From: Ophiosphaerella korrae
Taxonomy: Eukaryota; Ascomycota; Dothideomycetes; Pleosporales; Phaeosphaeriaceae
Assembly (NCBI GenBank): GCA_028456385.1
Contig: JALNQF010000039.1
Location: forward strand, 62,001-126,000
Length of the DNA stretch: 64,000 nucleotides
Reading direction: 5' to 3'
Positions within the stretch are counted from its first letter, which is position 1; the number at the start of each line of letters is the position of its first letter. The notes beneath the pieces were generated by a model, which was given only the letters and a program-made list of their open reading frames with translations, had not been told where the DNA came from and searched no databases. A program made the position numbers and the translations under genes. This document shows, piece by piece, positions 34,432 to 46,378 of the stretch.

Positions 34432-35462
34432 CGAGAATAGGATTCGTACGTTCGTACCGCGGCTGGAGGTTGGCGAAGATGTATATTGAGTAGTATTATG
34501 TATCGCTAGCAACAAGATCTTGGGATTGCCTGCATATGTATAATAGGTACTAGGATAAGACGGTGTTGGGTTCTTATTCCGCTAGAAACCCTGAATGGAT
34601 GACCTCTACTCTAGGATGGTGACTCGGAACGCATGTCATCCCCGGAATGCGTGTCAACCGAGTCACCGGAATAGAGATCAACTGGGTAAATACTACCTAT
34701 TTTCCATGCAACTTTGTAACCAGGTGCAACCTCCTACTATGAATAGGATATAGCTTCCAGATTAACCATATCTACTATAGGTGTAAAGTTATAAAGGGTT
34801 GAGCCAAACCCTAAGTAACCTTAACGGTACGCTTAGACCAGTTACCTCTCCCCCACCAAAACTTCTAATCGTTATGCTAAATCATTTATGCCCCTGCAAA
34901 TCAATTTTGCTGTTATCCCTCCATCCCATGCTGGAATGAACTTCAGTTGAGTGCCTATACAAAATTTTAGCGTGCGCACGGATAACGTGCCCGTGCCCAC
35001 CCATCGCGTGATACACCCCCTCCCCCCATCTTGGCGCCACAAAGATGAGGCTGTAGAACTGCCCACAATAGGTAATAATTTACAATTTGTGGGAGGGTGT
35101 AAAAAAAAGGCTAGCTATTGATTTGTGTTACTTAAATTACTTAGCAGCTTGACGTTGCGGCCTGAACGCGTTGTTTTGGGTGAAAGCTCAGATGCCAGAC
35201 TGGTTAGTAAGCACTGGTAATAACTAAGATTCGTGGAAAGAAGCTTGTGTAGAACAATAATTAATTGCTGTCTACGAGGTTCAACACAAAGACCCTAAGA
35301 GTCTGATTCAGCCTCTATATATATCTCAAGTTAGATGCTTGCTAGTGAGCGATCACCTAACTTGCTCGTCCCAGTGGGCTTAACCCAGACGTCCCTGCGT
35401 CCTGCCCTACCCGGGCAGGGGGATTGGTTAGTTCGAACCTCCTAGCCCTTAGGTCGTAACAC
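34432..35462. other. Spacer downstream of galactose oxidase gene
   Basis: Contains the small palindrome at about 34594-34682. The remainder is AT-rich with no gene. A GTTCGAACC string near 35434 was examined as a tRNA T-arm and rejected. Confidence 0.4.
34594..34682. repeat. Short imperfect palindrome (possible miniature element)
   Basis: Arms GGTGACTCGG and CCGAGTCACC enclose about 30 bases that themselves contain a second stem (ACGCAT with ATGCGT). The symmetry extends outward for another 10-12 bases with small gaps. No target-site duplication was identified. Confidence 0.5.
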
Positions 35463-37439
35463 CTATAAAGTAATCTTGACGGTTTTAGCTATGCTAGGTG
35501 TACCATTAGAATCAATCGCAAACAGAAGCCAAAATCCTGGCAGCAGTACGCCTGGATCCGCAGGCAATGTGACCGTATAACTAGTCCCACTTCCGGACGG
35601 TGTCAAAGGAACCCGACGTTGGTCAGTATCGACAGTGTGTGTTGCCGTTCCAAATCGCACGAGTGAAAACTTTGCGACTGATGAGCTAGCGGTAATACTC
35701 AATCTGGCACCAACTTTGACATGAGGTGCCACATTAGTAATAGTTGGCCTAGCACGTCGGGTTCCGTCTGGGTTTAGTAGATACGGTGGCACAAATATCT
35801 CGGCGTCAAAATGATTACCATCCGGACATTCACCACCACACAAGCCACCTCCGCCTTGGAATACAGTCGCATCAGGAAGAAGTATAGCCACAGAGTGATA
35901 TGTGCGCGGAATCGACATTGGATTCAATTGTGTCCAAGCTCCTGACGCCGGGTCCCAGAGCTCTGGTGTGAACTGTGCTGTTGTGTCTGTGAAAGTCTTG
36001 AGCCTTGATTGGCCGCCAGTCACAAACACAGTACCATCCGGTAAGATAACGGCGTTCGCAAACCCTCGCGCGAACGACATACTTTTCGTTTTAGTAACGG
36101 CTGGATTGGTCTTTGGCGATCCAAGAGTTATCACGTAGGCATTTGTACGGGCGTTGCTGTCCTCATAGTCGGTCGCGCCACCAGCAGTCAAGATTTTTCC
36201 TGCTGCAGCGTCATACATTACTGCATTTCCGTTCATAGCATGGCCATCGTCTAGTCGAGTACCCGCTCTAGTAGTGCTTCCGTTTCCAGTAGTGTCGTAC
36301 CAATTCATTGCTTTGGATGGACCAGCTTGAAACACCGTTCTGTTTTTCCAACCAAATAGCCAACCATGGTTGTCAGAGCGATATACACCAGCAGAATCGT
36401 TAGTTAGCATAGGACCCACTAGGGCGTCTGGTAGCAGAGACCAAGTATTTGTGGTTGGGTCATAAATCTCGCCGTTTTTCCCTCCCTCACCGCCGCTCCA
36501 AGATCCACCAATATTAAAGATAAGTCCATCAGAGCAGGTAGCAGTAGACTGATACCCACGCGCGATGCGCATGTTTGAGCCACTGATCCACGAATTACTC
36601 GATGGATCGTAAATGCTTGTCCTAGCGGCATCGCTTCCACCTGTTACTATAACTCTACCATTAAAATCTAGCGAAATGCCAGGGCAAAACATGTCATGCT
36701 TGGTATTTGTTACCGTCCGCTCGCTTGATTCTCCAGAGGACGGATCATAGATTGCAGTTTGTGTAAAACCTTTGTCTACGTCATTGTCGTCTTTCGAGAA
36801 AGACGACCATATTAGAAGCTTGCCGTTGGTAAGCAAAGATACCGCAACTGGAACTAGTGGAAAGTCGACTGTCCTCGCCCACAATCCTTTGCTGGGCGAA
36901 GGTGGCGTATATGGGGTCGGAGTTGATCCGACTACATCGTGATACATGTTGATCTCGGCAATCGAAGTCGATGGATTGCGTTCGTTCTGCGCATCAGACG
37001 TTGCAATAACTCGAACATATCTCGCTTGCCTTGTAACAAATGTTGTTGTCTTCGTTTTGTTATCGTTATTATATGTGCCTAGTGCGACCAACTGCCATGT
37101 AGTGTTGTCCGTTGAGACTTCAATTTTATGGCCACCTATTCTTCCATGCGCATTGCCACTGGGTCGCGGTTGAATGCCAATAGCGTGAACATTGTAAGTC
37201 GCTTTCATATCGACCACAATCCAGTTGGGCAGTGGATCGGGCGGTGTTGAACTCCATTTTGAATGCCAGAAAGTCGATGGATCGCCATCAAGGACTTTTT
37301 CGGGCTCATTCCTGGCCTCAAAACTATCAGCGGTGGCGGTCCAACCGCTTCGATTAATAGCTACCGAGGCAGACGAAACGAAGTTAACGAAAGAAAAGAG
37401 CCCTAGGAGGCCAAGAATATTTCCATTCGGTAGCGCCAT
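35463..37439 (-). CDS. Secreted galactose oxidase-type copper radical oxidase
   Basis: 658 residues, intronless. Residues 1-24 form a signal peptide; about 25-170 an F5/8-type C (carbohydrate-binding) domain; about 190-530 a Kelch-type propeller; about 555-658 the C-terminal DUF1929 domain. All active-site residues of Fusarium galactose oxidase have counterparts: Cys252 and Tyr296 (the thioether-linked cofactor pair, same spacing of 44), Trp314 (stacking residue in GGSWSGG), copper ligands Tyr514 and His515 (RTYHS), and His601 (TATHTVDTDQRR). The enzyme oxidises primary alcohols, classically the C6 hydroxyl of galactose, to aldehydes with release of hydrogen peroxide. The F5/8 domain favours the galactose-oxidase branch over the shorter alcohol oxidases. 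Substrate preference cannot be read from sequence. The ATG at 37439 directly precedes the signal peptide. Confidence 0.95.
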   Translation of the reverse strand: MALPNGNILGLLGLFSFVNFVSSASVAINRSGWTATADSFEARNEPEKVLDGDPSTFWHSKWSSTPPDPLPNWIVVDMKATYNVHAIGIQPRPSGNAHGRIGGHKIEVSTDNTTWQLVALGTYNNDNKTKTTTFVTRQARYVRVIATSDAQNERNPSTSIAEINMYHDVVGSTPTPYTPPSPSKGLWARTVDFPLVPVAVSLLTNGKLLIWSSFSKDDNDVDKGFTQTAIYDPSSGESSERTVTNTKHDMFCPGISLDFNGRVIVTGGSDAARTSIYDPSSNSWISGSNMRIARGYQSTATCSDGLIFNIGGSWSGGEGGKNGEIYDPTTNTWSLLPDALVGPMLTNDSAGVYRSDNHGWLFGWKNRTVFQAGPSKAMNWYDTTGNGSTTRAGTRLDDGHAMNGNAVMYDAAAGKILTAGGATDYEDSNARTNAYVITLGSPKTNPAVTKTKSMSFARGFANAVILPDGTVFVTGGQSRLKTFTDTTAQFTPELWDPASGAWTQLNPMSIPRTYHSVAILLPDATVFQGGGGLCGGECPDGNHFDAEIFVPPYLLNPDGTRRARPTITNVAPHVKVGARLSITASSSVAKFSLVRFGTATHTVDTDQRRVPLTPSGSGTSYTVTLPADPGVLLPGFWLLFAIDSNGTPSIAKTVKITL

Positions 37440-38214
37440 AATAATTATTGAATGATGGATATGAAGAAGGAGCAGAGGAGTAGGGCTATGCTTAATTATA
37501 GATGAAAGTCATAGGATGACATTTCTGACTAGAGGAGCAAACCTCTCACGTCTGATTTCCGCAAAGACACTGATCGTATTGCTCTATCCTCGTATTGTGG
37601 ATGACAGGCTATTAGGCGGACTACATGCATAAGCCAATAAAGACAGGGTCTGGTTGGGACGACCATTACGGTATGCTCAGGCTTGTTATTGAAGCTGCAG
37701 CCTGAACTACGAAGTGGCGATGAGTAACCTTCACAGCTCCCAAGCTATGCTCGGCTGCATTGGTCAGAAGCGCGTGAAATAAACTGCAAGTTGCACTGGG
37801 ATGTGGAATCTGAAATTTTAGGTGGGCTTCTCAGTGTTCGTAGCATCATATATCTTGCATTTGGTGACTACATCCTTGCGCTATTTCAAGAAACTATGTG
37901 TCCATAGAATGCATGAGAAAGGAGAAGCTCAGGAATGCTTGATAAACCCACCAGTCAATCGCCGCAGCTTACGGGGCCAAGGCGGGTAAGTGGACGGAGC
38001 ATCGCTTAGCGCAAGGAGTATATTGAACGCCACAGTGACACGGGAATTTAGTACTCCAAGCGACTTGAAATGAAGTCCATATGACCTTGACCGGTATTCG
38101 GCAGCTATGAATTCGCAGGTCGTACAGCAAAGGAAATGTGCGTCTCTGGTCAAGATTGAAAGTGGTTCGTGCAATTATTACATTCTGCGTGGCGAGACGA
38201 CACGAGCGCACCTA
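37440..38214. other. Promoter-side spacer of the galactose oxidase gene
   Basis: No recognised gene. Short minus-strand frames at 37929-38211 overlap in two phases and look like chance. Confidence 0.4.
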
Positions 38215-38342
38215 CAGTGCCTTCACATGGTGGAGCGCATCCCTGTCAAAGTTTGACGAATTACGGCTTTAGATCACACCGGCTGTTATGCTCTGATTCG
38301 CCAAACTTTGATAAGGATGCGCTCCAACATGCGGAGGCACTG
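38215..38342. mobile_element. 128-bp MITE with long inverted repeats and TA flanks
   Basis: The element begins CAGTGCC and ends GGCACTG. The two arms, about 48 bp each (38215-38262 and 38295-38342), pair at roughly 85 percent, leaving a loop of about 32 bp. It is flanked on both sides by TA (38213-38214 and 38343-38344). TA target-site duplications and CAGT ends are typical of Tc1/mariner-class elements, so this is a non-autonomous member of that class. A 128-codon plus-strand frame across it is a by-product of the palindrome. Confidence 0.8.
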
Positions 38343-40660
38343 TACTTCCTCGATCCATATACACTTGCACCCAACAACTTCCGCATCGCCCAACAATGGC
38401 TAGAAATAAACATAGGACCTCTTCTCCGCATCGGCAAAACATTACCTCGCGAACGCCGTCGTGTTGCGACTAGAGTATGCCACAAGCCTTGCCGGAAGCG
38501 CTCAATGCCGTCTATGCTAACCCTGTTCTTCTATGCATCTGCAGCTATCGCCTAGAATCCTAGAGTACGAGCTTAATCTACCTACTTACTTGAGGAGGAG
38601 GCGGCAGGTCAACTAACTATGGATTTACCTCGGTTGGAATAGTGGAATAACAACACCACGATTTCCTATGCGTCCGGTTGTATAGCTATTCCTATCCTCT
38701 ATAGCTCTACCATAAGAGTCGTCAGTCTCATCCCAGAACTCATCGATTGAGAGTGACAGCGTCATATTCTAGTGGCAAAGCGCATACGATTGCAATATTG
38801 AACTGATTGCGACATTCCGGCCGCAGTCGCGAGCCTTGATATGGGTTTTAGGGTTGCTCATGAAATGATGAAGATTGCTCATTGTGATATCGACGCAAAA
38901 CACCTTATGATCAACAGACTACTGCTAGTTAGATCAAGGTAACCATGGTATGTAATTGTGGTAGTTTTGGTGCGAGCATGTAACATGGTAGTTACTTGAA
39001 GCTCGTTTTCCTTAGCCACAGCCCCGCTTCACAGTTTGGCGAGCGATAGCCAGTTATTAATTGCGCCACCACTAACCGCCCCTCGGCTAATCCCTCTATC
39101 ACATGATCTAGGCCCATTTTCAGCTACATAGAACCTATCTGATCTGGGCTCAGAAATACAATACTTCTTCTTCTTAAACCCGTTCCCCTTCATAAAATTT
39201 CAATGTTCACGACGCCTCCAGACTTCTGCTTCTCCGCGGCTGTTGCCCAAGACACAGGCCCATCAAACCAAGACAACTGCGCAACTTCCCAAATTCTCAA
39301 TTTAAATCATTTATGCTCGCCCCAACAGCAGTTTTATTTCGATGTTTCACCCCTTAGATTGCCTTAGCTTTATTAATAGCAAGGCTTCGCGAACCTTAGT
39401 CTTAGAGACTAACATCAAAGAACACAAAGCCTCCCAGACCTTAAAAACAAAATATCAGAGGGTCCAGTACTATTTTTAGAGTATCAGTCTAATTGGAGCA
39501 GCGTACCAACCTTCTCTTCTTGATCTTGACGAAAATCTCCCAACACATCAACTAGTAATTCTCCTAGCCTTTGGATCACTAAACGAAAACTCTCAACCTT
39601 GTGGAAGCATCTCTGGAACATAAGCGAACGGAATTGCGGATGCTTCTCTTCGAAAATATTTCAAGACCAATCGCTGCTGGTCCATACGTTGTTGATATTT
39701 GTACTATCAACAGAGAACTATGCTCCAACAACAATCCAAGCTGAAATTGGTTGTCAACCTTCACCAAAATGCCATATATAATAGTTGATCGAACTCTATT
39801 TCAGGGTTGAGGTCCTCGGGAGCGTAGTACAAAGTGCTCCGCCCAAATCTACTTATTATGACGAGTGTCGTGATTGTTGCATTTGTAGCAACACAGGTAT
39901 CATTGCAAATAAGGGTTTCAAGTTAAGGATCTATAGGCAAATAAACCGATAGCAATAAATCTCTGTTCTAGTGAGATACGATCTGACGGTTATCCAAGAT
40001 ACTCAGCGGAGCCGCTTGACCGCCCCTGTTAGTCTAAATGGAGGCATAATTGAAAGGATATATCATGAGGATCTGTCAAAGCATTGAGTCCACCAGTTAG
40101 ATGAGAATGATCGCAGATAAGGCGGCAGGATATGAGTCTGATCGGTGGGTTATTAGCCTGTCTACAGTATATGGGTCATCTAGATGCCACACTCCAAAAA
40201 TGGCGCGTTCTACGTGGATGCTATATGCCCTCAATCATGCTCAACTAAGAATATTCTTCCATGGCAAAATCATACCTTAGAAGTCTATATAAGACCCCTA
40301 TACTATACTCCTAATTAAGAAACCAGTTACAATACCTAACTAGTGGATATGTTATACTCTATACTACCTTATAAGTATCTAGACTCTAATTACTATACCT
40401 AGAAATGTATAGCAGAGCGAGGATGCCCTATTTTAGAGATCAACCCTTAAATAAGAGTAGATCTAGGTTAGCAATACAGTAATTGTAACGGGCAAGCTTA
40501 TGTCGAAGACAAGAACCTTGCCTATTCGGGCTAGAGGTCAAGAGGACGTGAATGGCGTTGGGTTGGGTGGTAGGCAAGTATCACAAGCAGGTCAAGTGTG
40601 CAACTGTAGGTATACTAGTGAATCCGTTCTTGACTACAACCTTTTTACACTGCGCACAGA
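38343..40660. other. 2.3-kb gene-poor stretch
   Basis: AT-rich, with no frame above 65 codons outside the MITE and no recognised gene, RNA or repeat. Confidence 0.4.
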
Positions 40661-40688
40661 GGCACCTATATACTCGTTGTAAATCGTT

Positions 40689-40850
40689 GCTTCGTTGCTT
40701 CGTCACGCGAAGCGACGAAGCCATCACGTGTTCAGGTTATGCTCGGTTGCGCCATCCCACTCAAGCTCTCCCCCGCTGTCGGGGTCTATTGGCTCGAGCC
40801 AGAGTGGGCTTATGGATCTGGTTACACTCGTAACATTAATCGATGCCTAA
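40689..40850 (-). mobile_element. Copy 2 of the transposase-tail-plus-hairpin family
   Basis: The minus strand encodes LEPIDPDSGGELEWDG then EHNLNT followed by TGA at 40724-40726. This matches the tails at 4.6 kb and 60.5 kb. Immediately after the stop lies a stem of two 15-bp arms (40689-40703 with 40707-40721; 13 Watson-Crick plus two G-T pairs) of GCTTCG type. No upstream transposase could be followed because the next kilobase is AT-rich and full of stops. Confidence 0.6.
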
Positions 40851-41284
40851 TTACTCTTGAGCTTTATTTCCGCAATATCTAGAAATCCTTATCAATTAGA
40901 GCTTAATTGTCAAAGGTCATTGTCAAACCCAATAAGTATATTCCTATTTCGCTGCAGATTAGGGTTGATCTATGGTTTTATATAGTAAATGGGACAATAA
41001 ATTCTTAAATTTTCCTATTGTTGTAATTGGGAACGCTGTATTTCTTGCATCCTATTAAACTAAGGGCTGAGTTGAGCTACCATCCTCCACACACAAGTAC
41101 ACTATCTACTGCTATCTGCTATAGTCCTTTAGATATCAAATTTAGTATAAGCCTAGTAGTATCCCTTATAACACCCTGGTGGTACTAGTATAGTATCTAA
41201 TACTGTTGTAGTCTCAGGGTCTTCAATACTTCGGGGGTCAGTATATACCTTATGATCCTAACCTAATAAACTATTCCTTTATTT
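40851..41284. other. AT-rich spacer
   Basis: No gene seen. Probably RIP-decayed remainder of the adjoining transposon copy. Confidence 0.4.
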
Positions 41285-43462
41285 CTAGATAAGAATGATA
41301 TGAATTTTTTGCGTATATTGAAATATATCAAGATACTCTTCGTCGAGGATAAATACACCTATTCGCTTAAAGGTGAGATCTTCTTTCGTTCCTCGCAACA
41401 GTAGACCACTGTAGCTAAGCAGTCTAGCTGGGCCGTTGTTTGGCTTCTGGACCTTGACCTGCATCGCAAATACTGTGTCGCTCTCAACTGCAGATGCGTC
41501 TTCCCCATCCAAGGTTGCGACACCCACAATACGATCCGTATCGGGAAGCATCATGTCGTATCTCCAATCCTTAGTATCTCGCGCCCATGGCCCTTGAATG
41601 CGCACATTTGTAACACCAGCTCGAAGCATTAGACTAGCTTTGCTGACACCACCAAACGTATTCTCGGAGTTCAATTCAATGTCATGTGCCACGTACTGAA
41701 CCAGGCTGGATCCTTGATCTAGTTCGGGTGAATCTCGAGGACAAGGTATGGTAGCTCCATCCCAACGTGCCCAAGACCAGCTTGGTGCCCTGTACAATTC
41801 TGGGGCTTCCATGACATCAGGGTCCTCAGGCATCCAGAGAAGACAGTCTGCTAGTGCACCTCGCCAAAGACCGGATAGATACTGGTCCTCGGATTGAGTG
41901 ATATCCAGGTATGTTGCATTCAGTTCCTTCGCAAGCCCAGCAATTGCAGCGAGTTTATCGGACGGATAAGTAAGTCTCCGCCTGCTGTAATTAGCAACAA
42001 TCTGAAACCACCAGAGGTATAGCCTGGATCTCTCTTGGGTAGTTTGGTAACCCTGGTCCGAGTCAGGCCCAATCTCAAGGGCCTCGGCCACATTTCTAAC
42101 GGATCCTGATATCTCGCTTGTGTCATCCTCTAAAATGTCGCTTTCGGACGAATGTTTACTGGATGAATCAGCCGGTTCAAAACTTCTCGTTATCGAAAAC
42201 GGTAGATGAATTATCCGCTGTCCACACTCGGATTTGTTGCGTCCGTTGCATTCCCAGAAGATTTGACTTCGACTGAAATGAATTACGCGACGTGCAAGAT
42301 ATCGCTCTTGGAGAGTCCATCCACGGCTGTTCCACGTGGTACCTTCGACGTCTACTTCGTATCGTGTGCTATCCATGTTTTCCATGAAGCGCCCATGTAC
42401 TTCAAGATAGTTTGATGGAACATGTTCGGCTGCATTTGAAGGAATTTGGAAGGTAAACATACGATCCTGAAGCGCATATTGGAGAAACCCATCTTCACTA
42501 GTTGATGCAGAGGTTGCTGCAAGAGTGATCCATGCGCATTTGTATATCTTGTCCATCTGTGAACCCTGGACAGCCCAGTCCTCGGCTGAGTCTTGGTGAA
42601 TACAAATCGAATCGATCCAGAGGTAGCGGAAACCAAGAGCTCGTGTCAGGAAAACAGCGTGTTGATAGTTGAGTGGCATGCTGATCATGTTCAGTGGATG
42701 ACAGTACTGTACGATCTGAAAGTAGGATGATTACCTTTCTAAAGGGATAGCCTTCATATGCGAGTCAACGGTGCTTGCTACTGTCCGTAGCGTCCTTATA
42801 TTAGGCCCAGGCTGGCCCCAGCAATGTGACAGGGCGACATATTTTGATGCCCTGCCAGACGTCAAAATCAATCTACAATCAACAGAGCCTCCCGAAGGAC
42901 AGACATCTATTACGCGCGTCGGCCAGAAGTCCTCATCGCCAGACCTGCATGGCTCATGGAGGTCATCGCACCTCGAGATCCACTGCTGTAGTTGAGCGAT
43001 ACATTCTGGCGAGAGCCGGTTCGCAAAAGGAGGCCTGCGTCTTATTCGCAGTTTATTGCTTGCCCACGAGTTAGGGTGGGCAAAGAGGTCAAAGTGTAAA
43101 GTGAAGTTGATGTTGTCCAAGTCTGCGCATCGCACCGCAATTTTGACCATCCACAAGCCTTCTTGCTCTGGCGTGAGATCGCTCTCCCACAATGACTCAT
43201 GAATTAAAGTTGCAGGGCCAATGATAATATTAGGACCAATGTGATATTGCCCGTGTTGTTCGGATATGCGATCCTTAAGCTCGACGCAAAAGGAACAGCC
43301 AGCAGAGGCCTCTTTTTGTAAGGCTGGTAGTTCGGGAAGCGAATCATTTCGGATATACGCCTCCACAGTATGTAACTCTTTGTCAAGTACGTTACAGGAG
43401 GAGTATGAAAAGACTAGCTGGCACCAGGTGCAAAGCGCACCGTCTTGTGGCATCGAGTTCAC
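41285..43462 (-). CDS. HET-domain protein with Cys-rich N-terminus, two exons
   Basis: My model is complement(join(41285..42680,42735..43462)), 707 residues. The 54-bp intron (AG|GTAATC to ATCAG) restores one frame across the HET domain. HET blocks: YVALSHCWG at 208-216, LWIDSICIHQD at 263-273 followed by MDKIYKCA, and RGWTLQERYLARR at 362-374. The N-terminus has LCTWC and CSFC motifs, as in the large class of HET proteins whose first 200 residues precede the domain. The family mediates self/non-self recognition after hyphal fusion, generally by causing cell death when activated. No second domain (NACHT, WD40, ankyrin) follows. The two HET genes in this window are not recent copies of each other. 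Confidence 0.9.
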
Positions 43463-45789
43463 GGCGAAGTGTAGTAAATCGGCGGTATAGTTCCACTAGT
43501 TTAAGAAATCACTAGCCTCTAGGTCAGAACTTCCGTGGCGAATGTTGGATGAGCAGAGCGCTGGTTCTCATGGTCGAATAGTGGATCATGCATAATCTTG
43601 CGCCCAACTAGTGGGGTCACGTCAAGCTTCAAGCCTAATCCACCTATATTTAATTGTTACTGTGCACAGTCGTGAACCAGTTAGGTAGTCTTAGCGATAT
43701 AATTATTCACGTTAATTTGACCTCATAATAGCTAATTAGCGGGGAGTTTGAACAAAAGTGCGCTATTTACGGTGAGGAATGGAGATAAAGGGTCGATAAT
43801 TCTGGAAGCACGTGACCATCCTCTATTTCTTCCTGTTCTCTAACCTGTGCGTGCAAAGCGCGGTAACTAGTTAAGGGGGCTCGGGAGATGGCTTGTAGCC
43901 GTGCCGAAATGAGTTGCACATCGGTTTCCGGCACGCACTGAATAGCTTAGGTACTTGGATGAGTACTAGTTATAATATGAAATCCTGCACATTGTTTCTT
44001 TTCACTGCTATCCTAAAGGGTATACCTTTGGTATTACAAGATCCTTGGTACTCTCAAAGCAAAACCGTCTCGGCTATCTGACTATGTTGTGAATTACTAA
44101 GATAAGGCTCGTGGCTTATAAACATCGTTTGCTTTCGCTAGCTATATGGACATAATGATGGCCACTAGTGTGCAAAGCAAGATCTACGTGTCGTATAGTT
44201 GTTAACTTTGCCTATAATTGCTGAGTCCATATTCTATGGCAATATTATGGCTCACGTCTCAGAAAAGTCGAGGAAGAAATGCTACCGCACTGAAAGAAAT
44301 TTGCGCACTTTTGCAACCATGCTAGTAAGATGACCTAGACGCGGGAAACCGATTCTACGAGTTAGATGATGCCAACTACCTTGATCTCGTGGGAGCGGTC
44401 GAGCGTTCTGGCTTTTGCCTCCAGTATAATCGCATCACCCTATATTTAGCTCGAGCAAATCTCAGAATCAAACATCCCGAGATCGTGGCTATTAGTTGCG
44501 AATGCGGCTATGTGGCCGCTCACTAGAACCACCATGGCGCGGCAAAGGATAGAGAAAATCTTGATTTTCTGTACCGGAGTATGTCGGTCATGAGAAAGAT
44601 TGCTGGTGTGGAAATACGTCTACGAGCACTACCCGTTCCCCAAAAAAGTGGTAACCGAGAAAGTGTGATTTACCAGTGGACTGAGAGCGAATGAAAATAT
44701 TAGCCTGAAGAGGGAGTTCAACTGTCACAAATTGGCACCTTGTTGAACACACCTGATTGCCATAGTTAAGACTTATGGACCCTGCACTTGCAACTATATA
44801 CCTGTTAGATTTATAAATTGTAGAGTAGCTTTGACTTTGACTATTTGGCCATCCTGTTAATGTTTCCCGGGTGTTACCCGAATATTATAATCCAAATCGT
44901 CTCAAAAGTAGCGTAGGCTTTATATGGATATCGTGTTACAACACTGATTTGAGGTTTTCGTTCTATTCAGACATTTACGAGTTTACACCGGTTCGATTAG
45001 CTACCACAGTTGCTCAACCAATAATATGATGTCTAGGTTTGCCGCTTTGCAGCCGGCCCTAGCACTTCGAGGGTAGGGAACCAGCACACCTAATTGCGCA
45101 GTGGATGCCAAAGATTTTCTAGCCAACATCTGATATACCCGTTATAGTCGGTAAACTTGATCCGACCATGTGTTCTATAGTCAACTGCATAGCGGCTGAC
45201 AGAACGAAGGTGAGATCAAAAGCAGCAACCGACTATTTATTGTAGAACGAGGATTAATTTTTTTTTAGAAATGCTGGCGGTCGATGAGGCCGTTATTTTT
45301 TTGCAAAGATCACTTCAGAGTGACGAAGGATAACAAATACTGCATGATTAATGTGAAGGCAGTGATTAGATGAGTAGATGCAAAGAAAGTACTAAATTGG
45401 TAAGCCCGTTGGAACCTCTAGTAGCAACTCCAACGACGCAGTGAGTTATATTGCTTTGGCGTTGATCTACAACGGATGGATATCGGTCAATACTGATTAA
45501 AAACTTATTTATCCTCAGTCTTTTAAAGATATAAGGGGTATGATATTATAGTCTTAAAATTTAGAATATACAGAATTCCGGAATGAAATAATAAGTCCCT
45601 AGGGGAAGTAACATGGGATATTACTATCAGAACTAATACTCTGGTAGAATCTATGGAAATTGCGAGGACACTAAGCCTAGGTTTCACTAATTGCGAGAAA
45701 GGGTCGCCGCTAGATTCCTGTGAAAGTAATGATGGAATGTCATTTATTCGTTTTAGTCAATGTAGCTCTGCTTAGCCACCTCAAGCTCG
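43463..45789. other. 2.3-kb decayed stretch
   Basis: AT-rich, with no frame of 60 codons. The segment 44250-44690 has more balanced composition and may be a degraded gene, but I could not match it to a family. Confidence 0.4.
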
Positions 45790-46378
45790 TTTCCGGATCC
45801 GTAGCAGAGCCCCAGCGCAACGTTCTACGAGGTGCCTTCCCCGACATCTACCAGACTTATTTATGAAAGCCTTTTGGAATCGCTCCCCGGTCACGAACAG
45901 AGAAGAACTTGAGCATACTAGTCTATTATGAATGCGGCATGGGATTTAACTCTTCTAGGATAAACAGCAGCGTCCTGGAGCCTTCGAGAGCATCAGGACT
46001 TTCCATCAATCGCATGAACCCAACTACTGCATGTTTGGTAATACTATATATATGAGCCCATTATTTCTTGCTATAGTATGCAATGGAGACCACAAGACCA
46101 ATAATGCGGTGTTTTGACTTCCCGGGAAGAACTCGCACAAGAATAATTCTAATACTTGTTTCGTCGTTTGTCCATTAGTTCCTTGACCTTATGAGAATTG
46201 AGCAAGATGAATCTTGTGCCCCGGATCTTAGTGTAAACGATTTACCCATATTTGCGAGCCATCTGCGAGAGAATCCTGGGGCTTTGTCTCCACCTGCAAG
46301 ATCCAACCGATTTCCGATCAATGGACAACCTCGGGGGGCTGGAGACACGTGCTTAAGCTGGTAGTCGCGCGTAGTCAC
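45790..46378 (-). pseudogene. Cytochrome P450 pseudogene, internally deleted
   Basis: At the start (46378 downward) the minus strand reads APRGCPLIGN, the proline/glycine hinge after the membrane anchor of fungal P450s, then GKSFTLRSG. After a one-base frame change it continues FILLNSHKVKELMDKRRNK, the usual following block. Near 45855-45800 is GRCRGRHLVERCAG, which fits the haem-binding region with its Cys ligand. A complete P450 needs about 1.5 kb, whereas here the two ends are only 0.5 kb apart, so most of the middle is deleted. It lies 2.4 kb from the terpene synthase gene, on the same strand, and may be a lost tailoring enzyme of that cluster (inference). Confidence 0.6.

Noticed and set aside
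35425..35460. Possible tRNA T-arm (GTTCGAACC)
   Set aside because: No acceptor, D or anticodon stem can be built around it on either strand.
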